64,000 nt of DNA, from assembly GCA_003725585.1 (NCBI GenBank), contig RJMB01000015.1:62001-126000 (forward strand), written 5' to 3'. A program made the position numbers and the translations under genes. The notes beneath the pieces are model-generated. The model saw only the letters and a list, made by a program, of their open reading frames with translations. It was not told the origin of the DNA and searched no databases. This document shows, in pieces, positions 8,601 to 17,812 of this stretch (its first letter is position 1; the number at the start of each line of letters is the position of its first letter). The stretch comes from Halostreptopolyspora alba (GTDB lineage: Bacteria > Actinomycetota > Actinomycetes > Streptosporangiales > Streptosporangiaceae).

Positions 8601-8628
8601 GTGCATCATTCCCTATTAAGGGATGCAC
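8601..8628. repeat. Dyad GTGCA-TCCCT / AGGGA-TGCAC
   Basis: The arms GTGCA and TCCCT pair with AGGGA and TGCAC around an ATTA loop, with a four-base bulge (TCAT) in the left arm. It lies in an AT-rich patch 204 bases before the conservon kinase and could be an operator or an RNA hairpin. Seen in sequence; role inferred. Confidence 0.4.
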
Positions 8629-8831
8629 TTCGCCTCTCTCCCCACACGAGGCACCCCGATACGGAAAGCCCCTTCTTCATGCGGACGGAAGCCTTGCGAC
8701 CCGAGTCAGGCTGGGTTGTCCGGTCGCGGCCGTCGGCGCGACGACACGGGGGTGGTTCCGGACAACCGGATGTGACCGCGCGTGGGGCCTGCGTCCGACT
8801 GAGGCGGTGACACGAAAGGTTGCGAGGCTCC

Positions 8832-11800
8832 GTGTCGACACGAGCGACAGAAGACGGAACTGACGCTCCACGGGAGGAGCGGCCAGGGGAGCGGTCCCAC
8901 GACGGCTCCGGGGCGCGAGGCTCCACCCGCTGGTGGAGACCGCGCAACTGGCGCGTGAGAACGCGACTCGTCGCGATCATCGTCATTCCCACTGTCGCCG
9001 CGGTGGCGCTGGGCGGTATGCGCATCGCGGAGAACGTGCAGACCACGCTCACCCACGACCACATCGAGGAGATGGGGTCGTTGGGGCGTTCGGTGGTCAC
9101 CCTGGGCAACGAGCTCGGTAGGGAACGGCTGCTCACCGCCGCCTACATCGCCGACGACCCCGCGCCCGACCAGCGGGACGAGGAGCTGCTCACCCAACTC
9201 CAGGAGCAGTACAAGGAGACCCAGCAGGCCCGCCAGACGGTGTTGAACGGCGCCAACGAGCTGAGTGGCAACCACCAGTCCCAGCTCATGGCCAACCGTA
9301 TGGAGAGCATGCTGGAGGATCTGGAGGAGCTCGACTCCATCCGCGACGAAGTCACCGAGACCCGCATCACGGTCCTTCCGGCCGTCACCCAGTACCGCCA
9401 GGTGATGAACTCGCTGATCGGGTTCAACGAGACCATCGCCCAGTCCACCGAGAACACCGACCTGCGCGAGAGCGTCCGGGCGCTCACCGCGCTGAGCGGA
9501 TCGCGCGAGCAGCTCTCCTACGAGGGATCGCTGATGCTGCACGCGCTGACACGGGGCGGAATGTCGGGCGGTGTCAGGGAGGCCATCGAGAACAGCCGGG
9601 CGCGGTACGAGAACGAGGTCCAGAACTTCGCCGACCACGCGACGGTCGGACAGCGCCAGGAGTACAACGACTCGTTCACCAGCCGCGAGGTCAGCCAGAT
9701 GTCCACCGTGCGGCTGCGGGTGATGCTGCGGGCGGACAACGACCAGTCGCTCTCCGGGTTCTCCGAGGACGGTGTCCTCGCTGACTACCGCGAACACACC
9801 GAAGGCGCGCTCGACACGGTGGAGGACGTCGAGACGAGACTGGCGGGCAGTGTCCAGGACACGGCCGCCGAACTGCGGACGAACGCCCTGACCAGCGCCA
9901 TCATCGAGACCTTGGCGGTTCTCCTGGTGGTCGTCACGGTCTTCGGGGTCACCGTGGCGATGGCGCGTTCCCTCGTTCGGCCCCTGCGGCAGTTGCGCAC
10001 CGGCGCCCTACGGGTGGCCAAGCAGGATCTGCCCGACTCGATCTCCCGCGTGCAGGAGATGAGCATCGCGCCCGAGGACGTCGACATCACCCCCATCGAG
10101 GTGACCGCGCGAGACGAGATCGGTGAGGTGGCCCGCTCCTTCGACGAGGTGCACCGTGTCGCGTTGCGCCTGGCCTCCGAGGAGGCGGCGCTGCGCAGCA
10201 ACGTCAACGCGATGTTCGTGAACCTCTCGCGCCGCAGCCAGACGCTCGTGGAACGCCAGATCAGGCTCATCGACGGTCTGGAGCAGACCGAGCAGGACGA
10301 CGAGCGGCTGGCCGACCTCTTCCGGCTGGACCACCTGGCCACCCGGATGCGGCGCAACAACGAGAACCTGCTCGTCCTGTCCGGTCAGGACAACACCCGC
10401 AAGTGGGCGCAGCCCGTACCGCTCGTCGACGTGCTGCGGGGCGCGGTCTCCGAGGTCGAGCAGTACGACCGGGTCAACGTCCGGGCGCCCTCCCACATCT
10501 CCGTCCTGGGCCGTCCGGTCAACGACGTGATCCACCTCGTGGCCGAGGTCGTGGAGAACGCCACCGCGTTCTCCCCGCACGAGAGCCAGGTCGGGGTCAC
10601 CGCCGAGTCCCTGGACGACGGGGGTGTTCGGGTCGATATCACCGACAACGGTATCGGTATGGCTCCGGACGAGCTCGAGATGGTGAACCAGCGGCTGGCC
10701 GAGCCTCCGGTCATCGACGTCGCCGTCTCGCGCCGTATGGGCCTGTTCGTGGTCAGCCGCCTCGCGGCGCGCCATGGCATCGACGTCCAGCTGCACGACG
10801 CGCACAATGGGGGGGTCACGGCACGCGTGGTCCTGCCCTCGGACCTGTTGATCACCCCCGTGGAACCCACCACCTCGGGAATGGACGGCGGTTCCGCCGT
10901 GCCCGACACCTTCGCCGAGGCGACCGCCGCGTTCGCGGCGAACCCCGCCCCGGCCGAACCCCCCGACGGCCTGCCGTCGGGGCAGACGCACGCCGGGTCG
11001 CAGTCGGGCGCGCCCAGGTCCGACCTGCCGAAGCGAAACCCCGGCGAACACAAGGTCTGGGAGCACCCCCCAAGCGGCCAGGACCTGTGGTCCACGGCTG
11101 GCTCGGACGCCTCGGACGGGCGGTCCCGACCCGCCGAGTCCTCCCCGGCCGAACCGGAACAGCCCGCCTCGCCATGGCCCACCGGCACGCAGGAGTCACC
11201 CCCTGGCTACGGCTCGACCAGCCCCGCGACACCCGCGTGGCCCGAGGCCGGGCAGGCACCGTGGAGCCGGGCCGGAGCGCAGGAGCAGGAGTCCGCCTTC
11301 GGGCAGAACGAGCCCGGGTCGGAAGGTTCGTTGTGGCGTACCGACCCCTCGGGCGAGCCACCGGAGTCCACGTGGCGCAGTGAGCACCCGGCCGCCGGTC
11401 CCGCGGCTGATGCGGAATCCCCGGAGCGGCCCTCTGCGCCACCCAACACCCACGAGGCGGGGCCGGAGCGCCGTGAGGGGTACGGGTCCACCGCGTACCT
11501 GTCCAGGCGCTACGGCACCACCGGTGCCGGGCAGCACACGGTCGTCCCTCCCACTCCGGAGAGCAGCTCCGAGGCGCTGCCGATCTTCGACGCGATCGAG
11601 TCGAACTGGTTCAAACGGCGCACTGGCGGCCCCGGGGCGGGAGAGTCCGAAACCGGCTCCATGCCCTACGTCAACGGGGGTGCGAATACCTCCGCGACAC
11701 CCGAGGGGCGGTACGGCCCGGAGGTGGGAGCGCAGAGCCACCCGCCACGTTCGGAACCCGCATCGGCCCCGAGCCAGCCGCACGCTGAGGACGACTGGCG

Positions 11801-12053
11801 TTCTCAAGCGGACCCCGGTTGGCAGGCGGCGCGGACGGCCGCTGAGCCGAGCGCTGGCGGTCTGACTAATTCCGGGTTGCCAAAACGCGTTCCGAAAGCA
11901 AACCTTGTGCCCGGTGCGGCTCCGCAGCCGGAGACCCCGAAGCAGACACCGGAACGGTCGGCCGACCGGATCCGAAACCGTTTCTCCGGCTTCCAGCAGG
12001 GGCTGCGCCAGGGGCGTGGCCAAACCGGCGACCAGCGGCCAGAGGAGAGATAG
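8832..12053 (+). CDS. cvnA: Conservon sensor kinase CvnA-like (NIT, HAMP, HATPase)
   Basis: First gene of a four-gene conservon. The 1073-residue protein has a membrane helix near 46-64, an outside nitrate/nitrite-sensing (NIT) type helical domain (about 70-345), a second membrane helix (near 355-378, ETLAVLLVVVTVFGVTVAMA), a HAMP linker, a dimerisation region with LDHLATRMRRNNENL, and an HATPase domain with N box VVENATAF, G1 DNGIGM and G2 GLFVVSRLA (about 555-675). The last 390 residues are disordered, rich in Pro/Ser/Glu. The GTG at 8832 is chosen because GAGG lies 4 bases upstream; a TTG at 8820 is in frame. In Streptomyces, Cvn proteins form a membrane-linked, G-protein-like signalling complex. 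Confidence 0.9.
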   Translation: MSTRATEDGTDAPREERPGERSHDGSGARGSTRWWRPRNWRVRTRLVAIIVIPTVAAVALGGMRIAENVQTTLTHDHIEEMGSLGRSVVTLGNELGRERLLTAAYIADDPAPDQRDEELLTQLQEQYKETQQARQTVLNGANELSGNHQSQLMANRMESMLEDLEELDSIRDEVTETRITVLPAVTQYRQVMNSLIGFNETIAQSTENTDLRESVRALTALSGSREQLSYEGSLMLHALTRGGMSGGVREAIENSRARYENEVQNFADHATVGQRQEYNDSFTSREVSQMSTVRLRVMLRADNDQSLSGFSEDGVLADYREHTEGALDTVEDVETRLAGSVQDTAAELRTNALTSAIIETLAVLLVVVTVFGVTVAMARSLVRPLRQLRTGALRVAKQDLPDSISRVQEMSIAPEDVDITPIEVTARDEIGEVARSFDEVHRVALRLASEEAALRSNVNAMFVNLSRRSQTLVERQIRLIDGLEQTEQDDERLADLFRLDHLATRMRRNNENLLVLSGQDNTRKWAQPVPLVDVLRGAVSEVEQYDRVNVRAPSHISVLGRPVNDVIHLVAEVVENATAFSPHESQVGVTAESLDDGGVRVDITDNGIGMAPDELEMVNQRLAEPPVIDVAVSRRMGLFVVSRLAARHGIDVQLHDAHNGGVTARVVLPSDLLITPVEPTTSGMDGGSAVPDTFAEATAAFAANPAPAEPPDGLPSGQTHAGSQSGAPRSDLPKRNPGEHKVWEHPPSGQDLWSTAGSDASDGRSRPAESSPAEPEQPASPWPTGTQESPPGYGSTSPATPAWPEAGQAPWSRAGAQEQESAFGQNEPGSEGSLWRTDPSGEPPESTWRSEHPAAGPAADAESPERPSAPPNTHEAGPERREGYGSTAYLSRRYGTTGAGQHTVVPPTPESSSEALPIFDAIESNWFKRRTGGPGAGESETGSMPYVNGGANTSATPEGRYGPEVGAQSHPPRSEPASAPSQPHAEDDWRSQADPGWQAARTAAEPSAGGLTNSGLPKRVPKANLVPGAAPQPETPKQTPERSADRIRNRFSGFQQGLRQGRGQTGDQRPEER

Positions 12054-12276
12054 TGTCCAGCACAAGCGTGGCCCGGTCGCTCCCGGCGCGTACCGGCCGG
12101 CGAAATCGCGGACGGAGTCCGAGGGGGGACCGTGGATCTCGGATGGTCAATGGAATAGCATCATCCAAACTTCTTGGACATCACCCCCACGTTGAAGCAG
12201 TGACGATGAAGACAAGGCCGGCGGCGGCCGCCGATGCGAACGGTCGGCGCGAAGGCCGGGACGGACAGGAGAGCAG

Positions 12277-12678
12277 ATGTCTCAACAGGTAAACGAGCTC
12301 AACTGGCTGATCACCGACTTCGCGAACCGTGTGCCCGACGTAGCCCACGCGATCGTGGTGTCGGCGGATGGGCTGCCGTTGGTCTCCTCGGAAGGGTTCC
12401 CGCCCGACCGAGCCGACCAGTTGGCGGCGATCGCCTCTGGTCTGACCAGCCTGACGCAAGGAGCTGCCAACGTCTTCGAGGGCGGTGCCGTCACGCAGAC
12501 CGTCGTCGAGATGGAGCGCGGGCTGCTGCTTATCATGGCGATCAGTGACGGCTCGTGTCTGGCGGCTCTGGCGGCCGCGGACTGCGATCTGGGCTTGGTC
12601 GCCTACGAGATGACATTGTTTGTCGAGAGGGCAGGGCGTGCGCTGACTCCGGCGGCGCGTACCTCGGGAATCCACTGA
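12277..12678 (+). CDS. cvnB: Conservon roadblock/LC7 protein CvnB
   Basis: A 133-residue Roadblock/LC7 domain protein (NWLITDFANRVPDVAHAIVVSADGLPLVSS at the start, EMERGLLLIMAISDGSCLAALA in the middle). Such proteins modulate small GTPases; MglB is the best-known bacterial relative. In conservons CvnB is thought to act with the CvnD GTPase beneath the CvnA kinase. AGGAGAG precedes the ATG by 6 bases. A 223-base gap separates it from cvnA; 25 bases separate it from cvnC. Confidence 0.92.
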   Translation: MSQQVNELNWLITDFANRVPDVAHAIVVSADGLPLVSSEGFPPDRADQLAAIASGLTSLTQGAANVFEGGAVTQTVVEMERGLLLIMAISDGSCLAALAAADCDLGLVAYEMTLFVERAGRALTPAARTSGIH

Positions 12679-12706
12679 ACTGATCCACCACCGACAGGAG
12701 GAAGTG

Positions 12707-13213
12707 GTGGCACCTCACAGTCGAGATGCCGGGAGCGCCTCGTGGTTCGGATACCAGACCCCCGACGCCTCAGGGGCGCCGGGGGGCGGTCCGGGCGGCG
12801 GAGATGTTCCACGACCAAGCCAGCAACCGTTAGACCAACAGGAGCGGCCTGCGGCCGAGGGAGCGCCGAGTTCGCCGCCGAGTTCTCTGGTGCGCCCGTA
12901 CGCTGTCACCAAAGGCCGCACCAAGCCGATGTCCCAGCTGCCTATGGAGGCACTGATCTCGGCCACGGTCACCGCCCGCGCGGAATCGGGCACTCTTACC
13001 CCCGAGTGTCAGGCGATCAGCGACCTGTGTCGGGAGTGGCGTTCCGTGGCGGAGATCTCCGCGTTGTTGCGGATCCCCCTCGGAGTCGCGCGGGTGCTCG
13101 TGGCGGACATGTCGGAGCAGGGGCTGGTCCAGGTCAAAACGTCGCACAACACCGACAGCCGGCCCAACGTCAACCTGCTTGAAAGGGTGCTCAGTGGACT
13201 TCGCAAGCTCTAG
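12707..13213 (+). CDS. cvnC: Conservon DUF742 protein CvnC
   Basis: A 168-residue DUF742 protein: a Gly/Pro/Gln-rich start, then SSLVRPYAVTKGRTKP, the family landmark, and a winged-helix-like part (LCREWRSVAEISALLRIPLGVARVLVADM) ending VNLLERVLSGLRKL. This is the usual third conservon member; its biochemical role is not well known. Two GTG codons (12704, 12707) follow AGGAGG; 12707 gives the better 5-base spacing. Its 3' end overlaps cvnD by 20 bases. Confidence 0.9.
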   Translation: MAPHSRDAGSASWFGYQTPDASGAPGGGPGGGDVPRPSQQPLDQQERPAAEGAPSSPPSSLVRPYAVTKGRTKPMSQLPMEALISATVTARAESGTLTPECQAISDLCREWRSVAEISALLRIPLGVARVLVADMSEQGLVQVKTSHNTDSRPNVNLLERVLSGLRKL

Positions 13214-13859
13214 CCCGGCCGAGGAGGGCGGTGCTGCGGCGAGTGCGATGACGTCGGTCAAGATCGTCGTCGCCGGAGGCTTCGGCGTCGGTAAGACCAC
13301 CTTCGTGGGCTCCGTCTCAGAGATCGTTCCGTTGACGACGGAAGCGGTCATGACGAGCGCCAGCGTCGGTGTCGACGACCTCGCCAAGACACCGGATAAG
13401 CAGACCACCACGGTGGCGATGGACTTCGGCCGAGTCTCACTCGACTCCGACCTGATCCTGTACCTCTTCGGGACTCCCGGCCAGCACAGGTTCTGGTTCA
13501 TGTGGGACGACCTCGTCAAGGGCGCGATCGGTGCGGTGGTACTCGTCGACACCCGCAGACTCGCGGACTGTTTCCCCGCCATCGACTACTTCGAGGAGGC
13601 GAAGCTCCCGTTCGTCGTGGCCATCAACGGTTTTGACGGCTACTACCCGCACGCCGCTCCCGAGGTGCGCGACGCGCTGACCCTCAGCCCGGAGATCCCC
13701 ATCGTTCAGGTTGACGCCCGTGACCGTGGGTCCACCAAGTCGACCCTGATCACGCTCGTTGAGCACGCCATCACGGTTGGCGACCACAAGGCCGGGCAAC
13801 CGACCGGTGGCGCCGGGCAACAGCCGACCTCCACCGGCGGCCAGGGCACCTGGCGCTGA
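13194..13859 (+). CDS. cvnD: Conservon GTPase CvnD
   Basis: A 221-residue small GTP-binding protein. It has the P loop GGFGVGKTT near residue 30, a switch region with DFGRVSLDSDLILYLFGTPG (the DxxG motif appears as FGTPGQ, as in other CvnD/MglA-like proteins), and NGFD in place of the NKxD guanine motif near 145. The Ser/Gly/Gln-rich tail is disordered. The GTG at 13194 has AAAGGG 7 bases upstream and lies inside cvnC, giving tight coupling. Fourth conservon member; relays the state of the CvnA/CvnB complex in Streptomyces models. Confidence 0.92.
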   Translation: MDFASSSPAEEGGAAASAMTSVKIVVAGGFGVGKTTFVGSVSEIVPLTTEAVMTSASVGVDDLAKTPDKQTTTVAMDFGRVSLDSDLILYLFGTPGQHRFWFMWDDLVKGAIGAVVLVDTRRLADCFPAIDYFEEAKLPFVVAINGFDGYYPHAAPEVRDALTLSPEIPIVQVDARDRGSTKSTLITLVEHAITVGDHKAGQPTGGAGQQPTSTGGQGTWR

Positions 13860-14021
13860 CACCCGGAGAACGCGTGACCGCTTCCGTCCGGCGGTGACGC
13901 GAGCTCCGGCGGCACAGCCACAACACCCCGTGGTGGCCTGGCCCCGCGCGCGTCCCTCCAGTGTCCTCCGGGAGGACGAGAGGAGCCGCGGGTGGTCGGA
14001 TCGCGGATACCTCGCGGGTAC

Positions 14022-14690
14022 TCAGTCGCGCCAGGACATCGCGACAGCACGCACCGGTGCCCCGTCGTCACTGGCGAGGCGGATCGGGAAGGCGCTGAAC
14101 CACGGCCGCGGGAAGTCGATGTACTCCAGGTGGCACAGGTTCTCGATGATGGTGCCGCCCGCCCCGAGAATCGCGCGGTGTGCGGGCCACTCGCCGCCCG
14201 GGTGCTGACCGTGCGGGGTCTCGTCCGGGCTCAGGCAGTCGACACCGACCGTACGAACCCCACACTCGACCAGGAACCGGGCCGCGTCGCCGGCCAGGTA
14301 GGGGTGGTCGAAGTAACGCTCCGTCCGGTAGTACGCGGACCACCCGGTATGCAGCAGCACCACCGTCCCGGACACGAGCTGGTCCTCCCACGGCGCCAGG
14401 TCGACACGGCCGATGGGGGACCGGTCATCGCGCCCGGTGACGTCGATCACGACCGCCGGGCCGGTGAACAGCTCCAACGGCAGCTCATCGAGACGAGCGC
14501 CGTCATCGAGGAAGTGGTACGGCGCGTCGGCGTGTGTCCCGCTGTGCGACCCCAGCTCCACCCGTACGGCGTTGAACCCACTATCCGCCGCGGTCGTGGC
14601 CGTGCTGATGCGCGGCGCCGCGTCCCCGGGGTACGGCTGTGTGTCGGGGCCGATCGACCGGCTCAGGTCAACGACTCGTCGTAGGCGCAT
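14022..14690 (-). CDS. Cyclase-family hydrolase (kynurenine formamidase fold)
   Basis: A 222-residue metal-dependent hydrolase of the cyclase/KynB family (PF04199). It has the hallmark SHSGTHADAPYHF near residue 50 (HxGTHxD zinc ligands), DLSRSIGPDTQPYPGD at the start and VGVDCLSPDE near 150. Family members include kynurenine formamidase, isatin hydrolase and polyketide-linked cyclases; no tryptophan-pathway genes lie nearby, so the substrate is open. GGTGGAG lies 4 bases before the ATG. It is convergent with the conservon and divergent from the DUF885 gene. Confidence 0.88.
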   Translation of the reverse strand: MRLRRVVDLSRSIGPDTQPYPGDAAPRISTATTAADSGFNAVRVELGSHSGTHADAPYHFLDDGARLDELPLELFTGPAVVIDVTGRDDRSPIGRVDLAPWEDQLVSGTVVLLHTGWSAYYRTERYFDHPYLAGDAARFLVECGVRTVGVDCLSPDETPHGQHPGGEWPAHRAILGAGGTIIENLCHLEYIDFPRPWFSAFPIRLASDDGAPVRAVAMSWRD

Positions 14691-14829
14691 TCGCTCCACC
14701 TTCGCGTTCGGGTTCGCCACCCGGCCATGGATACCACGAAGGGCCGAGCCGCGTTGTGACCACGTATGTGGGCACCATCCGGTGGGCGGGGGGTGCGCCG
14801 TGCCGGCGAACCGGGCAGTATTGCCCTTG

Positions 14830-16536
14830 ATGAGTTCGAGCCCGCCACCTGGACAGCCCGAGCCCGGCGTGAACGCCATGACCACACGGTTCCGCGAGGT
14901 CGCCGAGCGTATTCTGGACGCCCTGTTGGAGACCTCCCCCGAATGGGCGAGTGAGCTGGGAGACCAACGGTTCGCCGACCGATTGTCGGACCACTCCGTC
15001 GACGCCGACACGCGGCGCGTGGCAACGCTGGCCGACGCCCTGTCCGCGCTGGACGAGATCGACGACACCATGCTGCCCCCGGCCGACCATGTGGACCTGG
15101 AGATGCTGCGCTCGCGGGTGAGCGCCGACATGTGGCGGTGCACCGAGCTGCGGTCGCACACCTGGGACCCGCTGGAGCATCTTCCCGGGGACGCGGTCCA
15201 CACCCTGCTCGCCCGCGACAACGGGTTGCCCGCGGAGGAGCGGCTGCGGGCGCTGGCGGCCCGGTGCCGGGCCCTACCCGACTACCTCGCAACGGCGCGG
15301 CACCGCCTCGACGAAGGCCCCGGCATGCCGCGAGTGCACGTGGAGACGGCCGCCAGCCGCACGCGGGGGTTGATCGCGATGCTGGGTGAGGAGGTCGACG
15401 CGCTCCTCGACTCGCATCCGTCACTGCGGGGGATGGTAGACCCGGCACGACGCGTCGCTGTCGATGCGCTGAGCGAGCACTCCGAGTGGCTGCGGGCGCG
15501 TGTCGACTCGGCCACCGCCGACCCCAGGCTCGGGGAACGCGACTTCGCCGCCCAGCTCTGGTACACCCTCGACTCCGAGCTCTCGCCGGACACGCTGTTG
15601 ACGCGGGCCGAGAGCGACCTCCTCGGCACGGAGGAGGAGATCGCCGAGCTCGCCGCGGAGTACGACGGCAAACCCCGTTACCCGGGGCAGGTGCGCGCGG
15701 TGCTCGACCGGATCGCCAGTGGCACGGTGACCTCGTCCGACACGGTGCGGCCGCTGTGCGAGGAGGCGCTCGAGCACCTACGCGAGCGGGTCGCCGGACT
15801 CGAGTTGGTCTCGGTACCCGAGGACCCGGTGCGGGTCATCCCCATGCCCGAGGCGAGGCGGGGCGTGAGCGTGGCCTACTGCGACCCGCCCGGCCCCCTC
15901 AGCCCACGGTCAGAGGACCCGACACTGGTCGCCGTGGCCCCGCCGCCCGCCGACTGGCCGGACGAACGCCGCGCCTCGTTCTACCGGGAGTACAACGGCA
16001 CCATGCTGCGCACCCTTATGGCGCACGAAGGGGTGCCCGGCCACGCCCTGCAGCTCTCGCGCGCCGCTGGCTACGCCGGGGGGACCCGCGTCCGGCATGC
16101 GCTGCGCAGCGGGACCTTCGTCGAGGGGTGGGCGGTTTACGCCGAGGAGGCGGTGGCGCTACGGGGCTGGACCGACGGCGGATCCCGGGACAATCTGGCG
16201 CTGCGGCTGATCCAGATGAAGACGCGCCTGCGGATGATCATCAACGCGATCCTGGACGTCCGCACCCACACCCGCACCATCACCGAGGACGAGGCCCTCA
16301 CCATGCTCACCGAGCGCGGGCACCAGGAGGACGGCGAGGCCGTGGGCAAGTGGCGCCGCGCCAGGCTCACCAGCGGCCAGCTCTCCACCTACTACACGGG
16401 CCAGTGGGAGGTCGGTGGGCTGGTGCGCGACCTGACACGCAAGCGTTCCGGCGCGGGGACCCGGGAGGTCCACGACGAGCTGCTCGCGCACGGTTCGCCC
16501 CCGCCACGTCACCTGCGTGTCCTGCTGGGACTGTGA
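14830..16536 (+). CDS. DUF885 family metallopeptidase-like protein
   Basis: A 568-residue, mostly helical protein of the DUF885 family, distantly related to M2/M32-type metallopeptidases. Near residue 400 it carries HEGVPGHALQ, an HExxxGH-like zinc site, followed by GTFVEGWAVYAEE, both family landmarks. No signal peptide, so probably cytoplasmic. The start is uncertain: ATG 14830 and ATG 14878 are in frame and neither has a strong ribosome site; family similarity begins about residue 20 of the longer form. Lone gene; likely a peptidase, substrate unknown. Confidence 0.85.
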   Translation: MSSSPPPGQPEPGVNAMTTRFREVAERILDALLETSPEWASELGDQRFADRLSDHSVDADTRRVATLADALSALDEIDDTMLPPADHVDLEMLRSRVSADMWRCTELRSHTWDPLEHLPGDAVHTLLARDNGLPAEERLRALAARCRALPDYLATARHRLDEGPGMPRVHVETAASRTRGLIAMLGEEVDALLDSHPSLRGMVDPARRVAVDALSEHSEWLRARVDSATADPRLGERDFAAQLWYTLDSELSPDTLLTRAESDLLGTEEEIAELAAEYDGKPRYPGQVRAVLDRIASGTVTSSDTVRPLCEEALEHLRERVAGLELVSVPEDPVRVIPMPEARRGVSVAYCDPPGPLSPRSEDPTLVAVAPPPADWPDERRASFYREYNGTMLRTLMAHEGVPGHALQLSRAAGYAGGTRVRHALRSGTFVEGWAVYAEEAVALRGWTDGGSRDNLALRLIQMKTRLRMIINAILDVRTHTRTITEDEALTMLTERGHQEDGEAVGKWRRARLTSGQLSTYYTGQWEVGGLVRDLTRKRSGAGTREVHDELLAHGSPPPRHLRVLLGL

Positions 16537-16724
16537 GTGGGCGAGGCTCCCACCGCGGCAGTAGCGGTACCGCGATGGGGGGCTGGCCGGACGCACCCGG
16601 TCACGCGCGGCGGTCCCGCCTCATATGCTGGGTTCGGTAAGGGATCGCGGGGGCCACAGCGCGGTGGCACTGGTGGGCGACCGGCAGCGGAGACGACGAG
16701 CACGGCGACGAGGTGAGGCGGCCG

Positions 16725-17276
16725 ATGAGCAGCGCAGAGCAGGAGCCATCGACGGGCGCCGGCGAGGCCGACGGGTTCCAGCGGCTGTGGACCCCGCACC
16801 GTATGGCCTACATCAAGGGCGAGAACAAGCCCAGTGGATCAGCACCGGACGACGGGTGCCCGTTCTGCCGGGTACCCGATCTCCCCGGCGACGAGGGGTT
16901 GGTCGTGGCACGGGGGAAGGCCGCGTTCGTGGTGCTCAACCTCTACCCCTACAACAGTGGCCACCTGCTTATCTGCCCGTACCGGCACGTCGCCGACCTC
17001 ACCGAGCTGGATGACGCCGAGGCGGCCGAGCTGACCTCGCTCACCCGTGACGGTCTCACCGCGCTACGCGGAGCGTTCGAACCCCAAGGGTTCAACGTGG
17101 GTATGAACCTGGGGTCAGTGGCGGGCGCGGGCATCGCCGCGCACCTGCACCAGCACATCGTGCCCCGGTGGGGCGGCGACACCAACTTCATGCCCGTCGT
17201 CGGCCGGACCAAGGTTCTGCCGCAGACGCTGGTGCAGAGCCGAGAACTGCTCGCCGAGCACTGGCCGGCGAGCTAA
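16725..17276 (+). CDS. HIT-family hydrolase, Ap4A phosphorylase-like
   Basis: A 183-residue histidine-triad protein. It has CPFCRV near residue 45 (one half of the family zinc site), the conserved LNLYPYNSGHLLICPYRHV, and the triad HLHQHIVPRW near 145 with the catalytic middle His. In mycobacteria the gene at this place (Rv2613c) is a diadenosine tetraphosphate phosphorylase and heads the same PIM cluster, so that activity is the best guess. The ATG at 16725 follows GAGGTGAGG; a GTG 12 bases upstream is weaker. Probably first gene of the operon running to 21.2 kb. Confidence 0.92.
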   Translation: MSSAEQEPSTGAGEADGFQRLWTPHRMAYIKGENKPSGSAPDDGCPFCRVPDLPGDEGLVVARGKAAFVVLNLYPYNSGHLLICPYRHVADLTELDDAEAAELTSLTRDGLTALRGAFEPQGFNVGMNLGSVAGAGIAAHLHQHIVPRWGGDTNFMPVVGRTKVLPQTLVQSRELLAEHWPAS

Positions 17277-17300
17277 CCGTCCACCCAAGGGGGAGCTCAG

Positions 17301-17735
17301 ATGCAGGCACGTGGCGGGGACAGTGGGTCTCCCGATGCCACTGACACGGCCGTCGCCAAGCGCGCGCGTCCGGTGCTGGTCTACGACGGCGACTGCGCCT
17401 TCTGCACCAGCTCGGTCGAGGTCGCACAGCGGTACCTCCAACCCCCGGTCGAGACACTGCCGTACCAACACAGCCAGCTAACCGGACCCATTCTGCGACG
17501 AGCCGAGGACGAGGTCCTGTTGCTGCACCCCGACGGCGAGCGCGTGTGGGGCGGGGCGGACGCCGCGGCGGTACTCCTGCTCGCCAGCCCACACCGGTGG
17601 GCGTGGCCGGTGGGCTGGCTACTGCGGCTTCCCGGAGCCCGGGCCGTCGCCGCCGCGGTCTATCGGCTGGTCGCGCGCAACCGGCACCGGTTGCCGGGAG
17701 GGACGCCCACATGCCAGCTGGGGCCGGCGAGGTGA
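17301..17735 (+). CDS. DCC-family (DUF393) thiol oxidoreductase-like protein
   Basis: A 144-residue protein of the DCC/DUF393 family, a thioredoxin-fold group. The signature VYDGDCAFCTSSVE (near residue 27) holds the CxxC-like DGDCAFC motif. The rest (WGGADAAAVLLLAS, then WPVGWLLRLPGARAVAAAVY, then NRHRLPGG) follows the family. It lies between the HIT gene and the phospholipid synthase; only 24 bases separate it from the former. AAGGGGGAG precedes the ATG. Enzymatic role unproven for the family. Confidence 0.88.
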   Translation: MQARGGDSGSPDATDTAVAKRARPVLVYDGDCAFCTSSVEVAQRYLQPPVETLPYQHSQLTGPILRRAEDEVLLLHPDGERVWGGADAAAVLLLASPHRWAWPVGWLLRLPGARAVAAAVYRLVARNRHRLPGGTPTCQLGPAR

Positions 17736-17812
17736 GACACCGCGGGGACACCCCGCCACAACTGGGCGGTGCCCGAACGAAGTCGCGTCGGTTCAACGTG
17801 TGAGTAGAGGCA

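Larger units (their letters stand above)
8345..8831. other. Intergenic region before the conservon
   Basis: This 487-base stretch holds the terminator hairpin, the candidate promoter and the dyad listed separately. No reading frame in it has a ribosome site or family signature. The 8560-8630 part is markedly AT-richer than the rest. Confidence 0.45.

Noticed and set aside
8422-8619. A 65-codon frame starting just after the candidate promoter before the conservon
   Set aside because: No ribosome site, Pro/Ser/Arg-rich composition, and its end runs through the palindrome.
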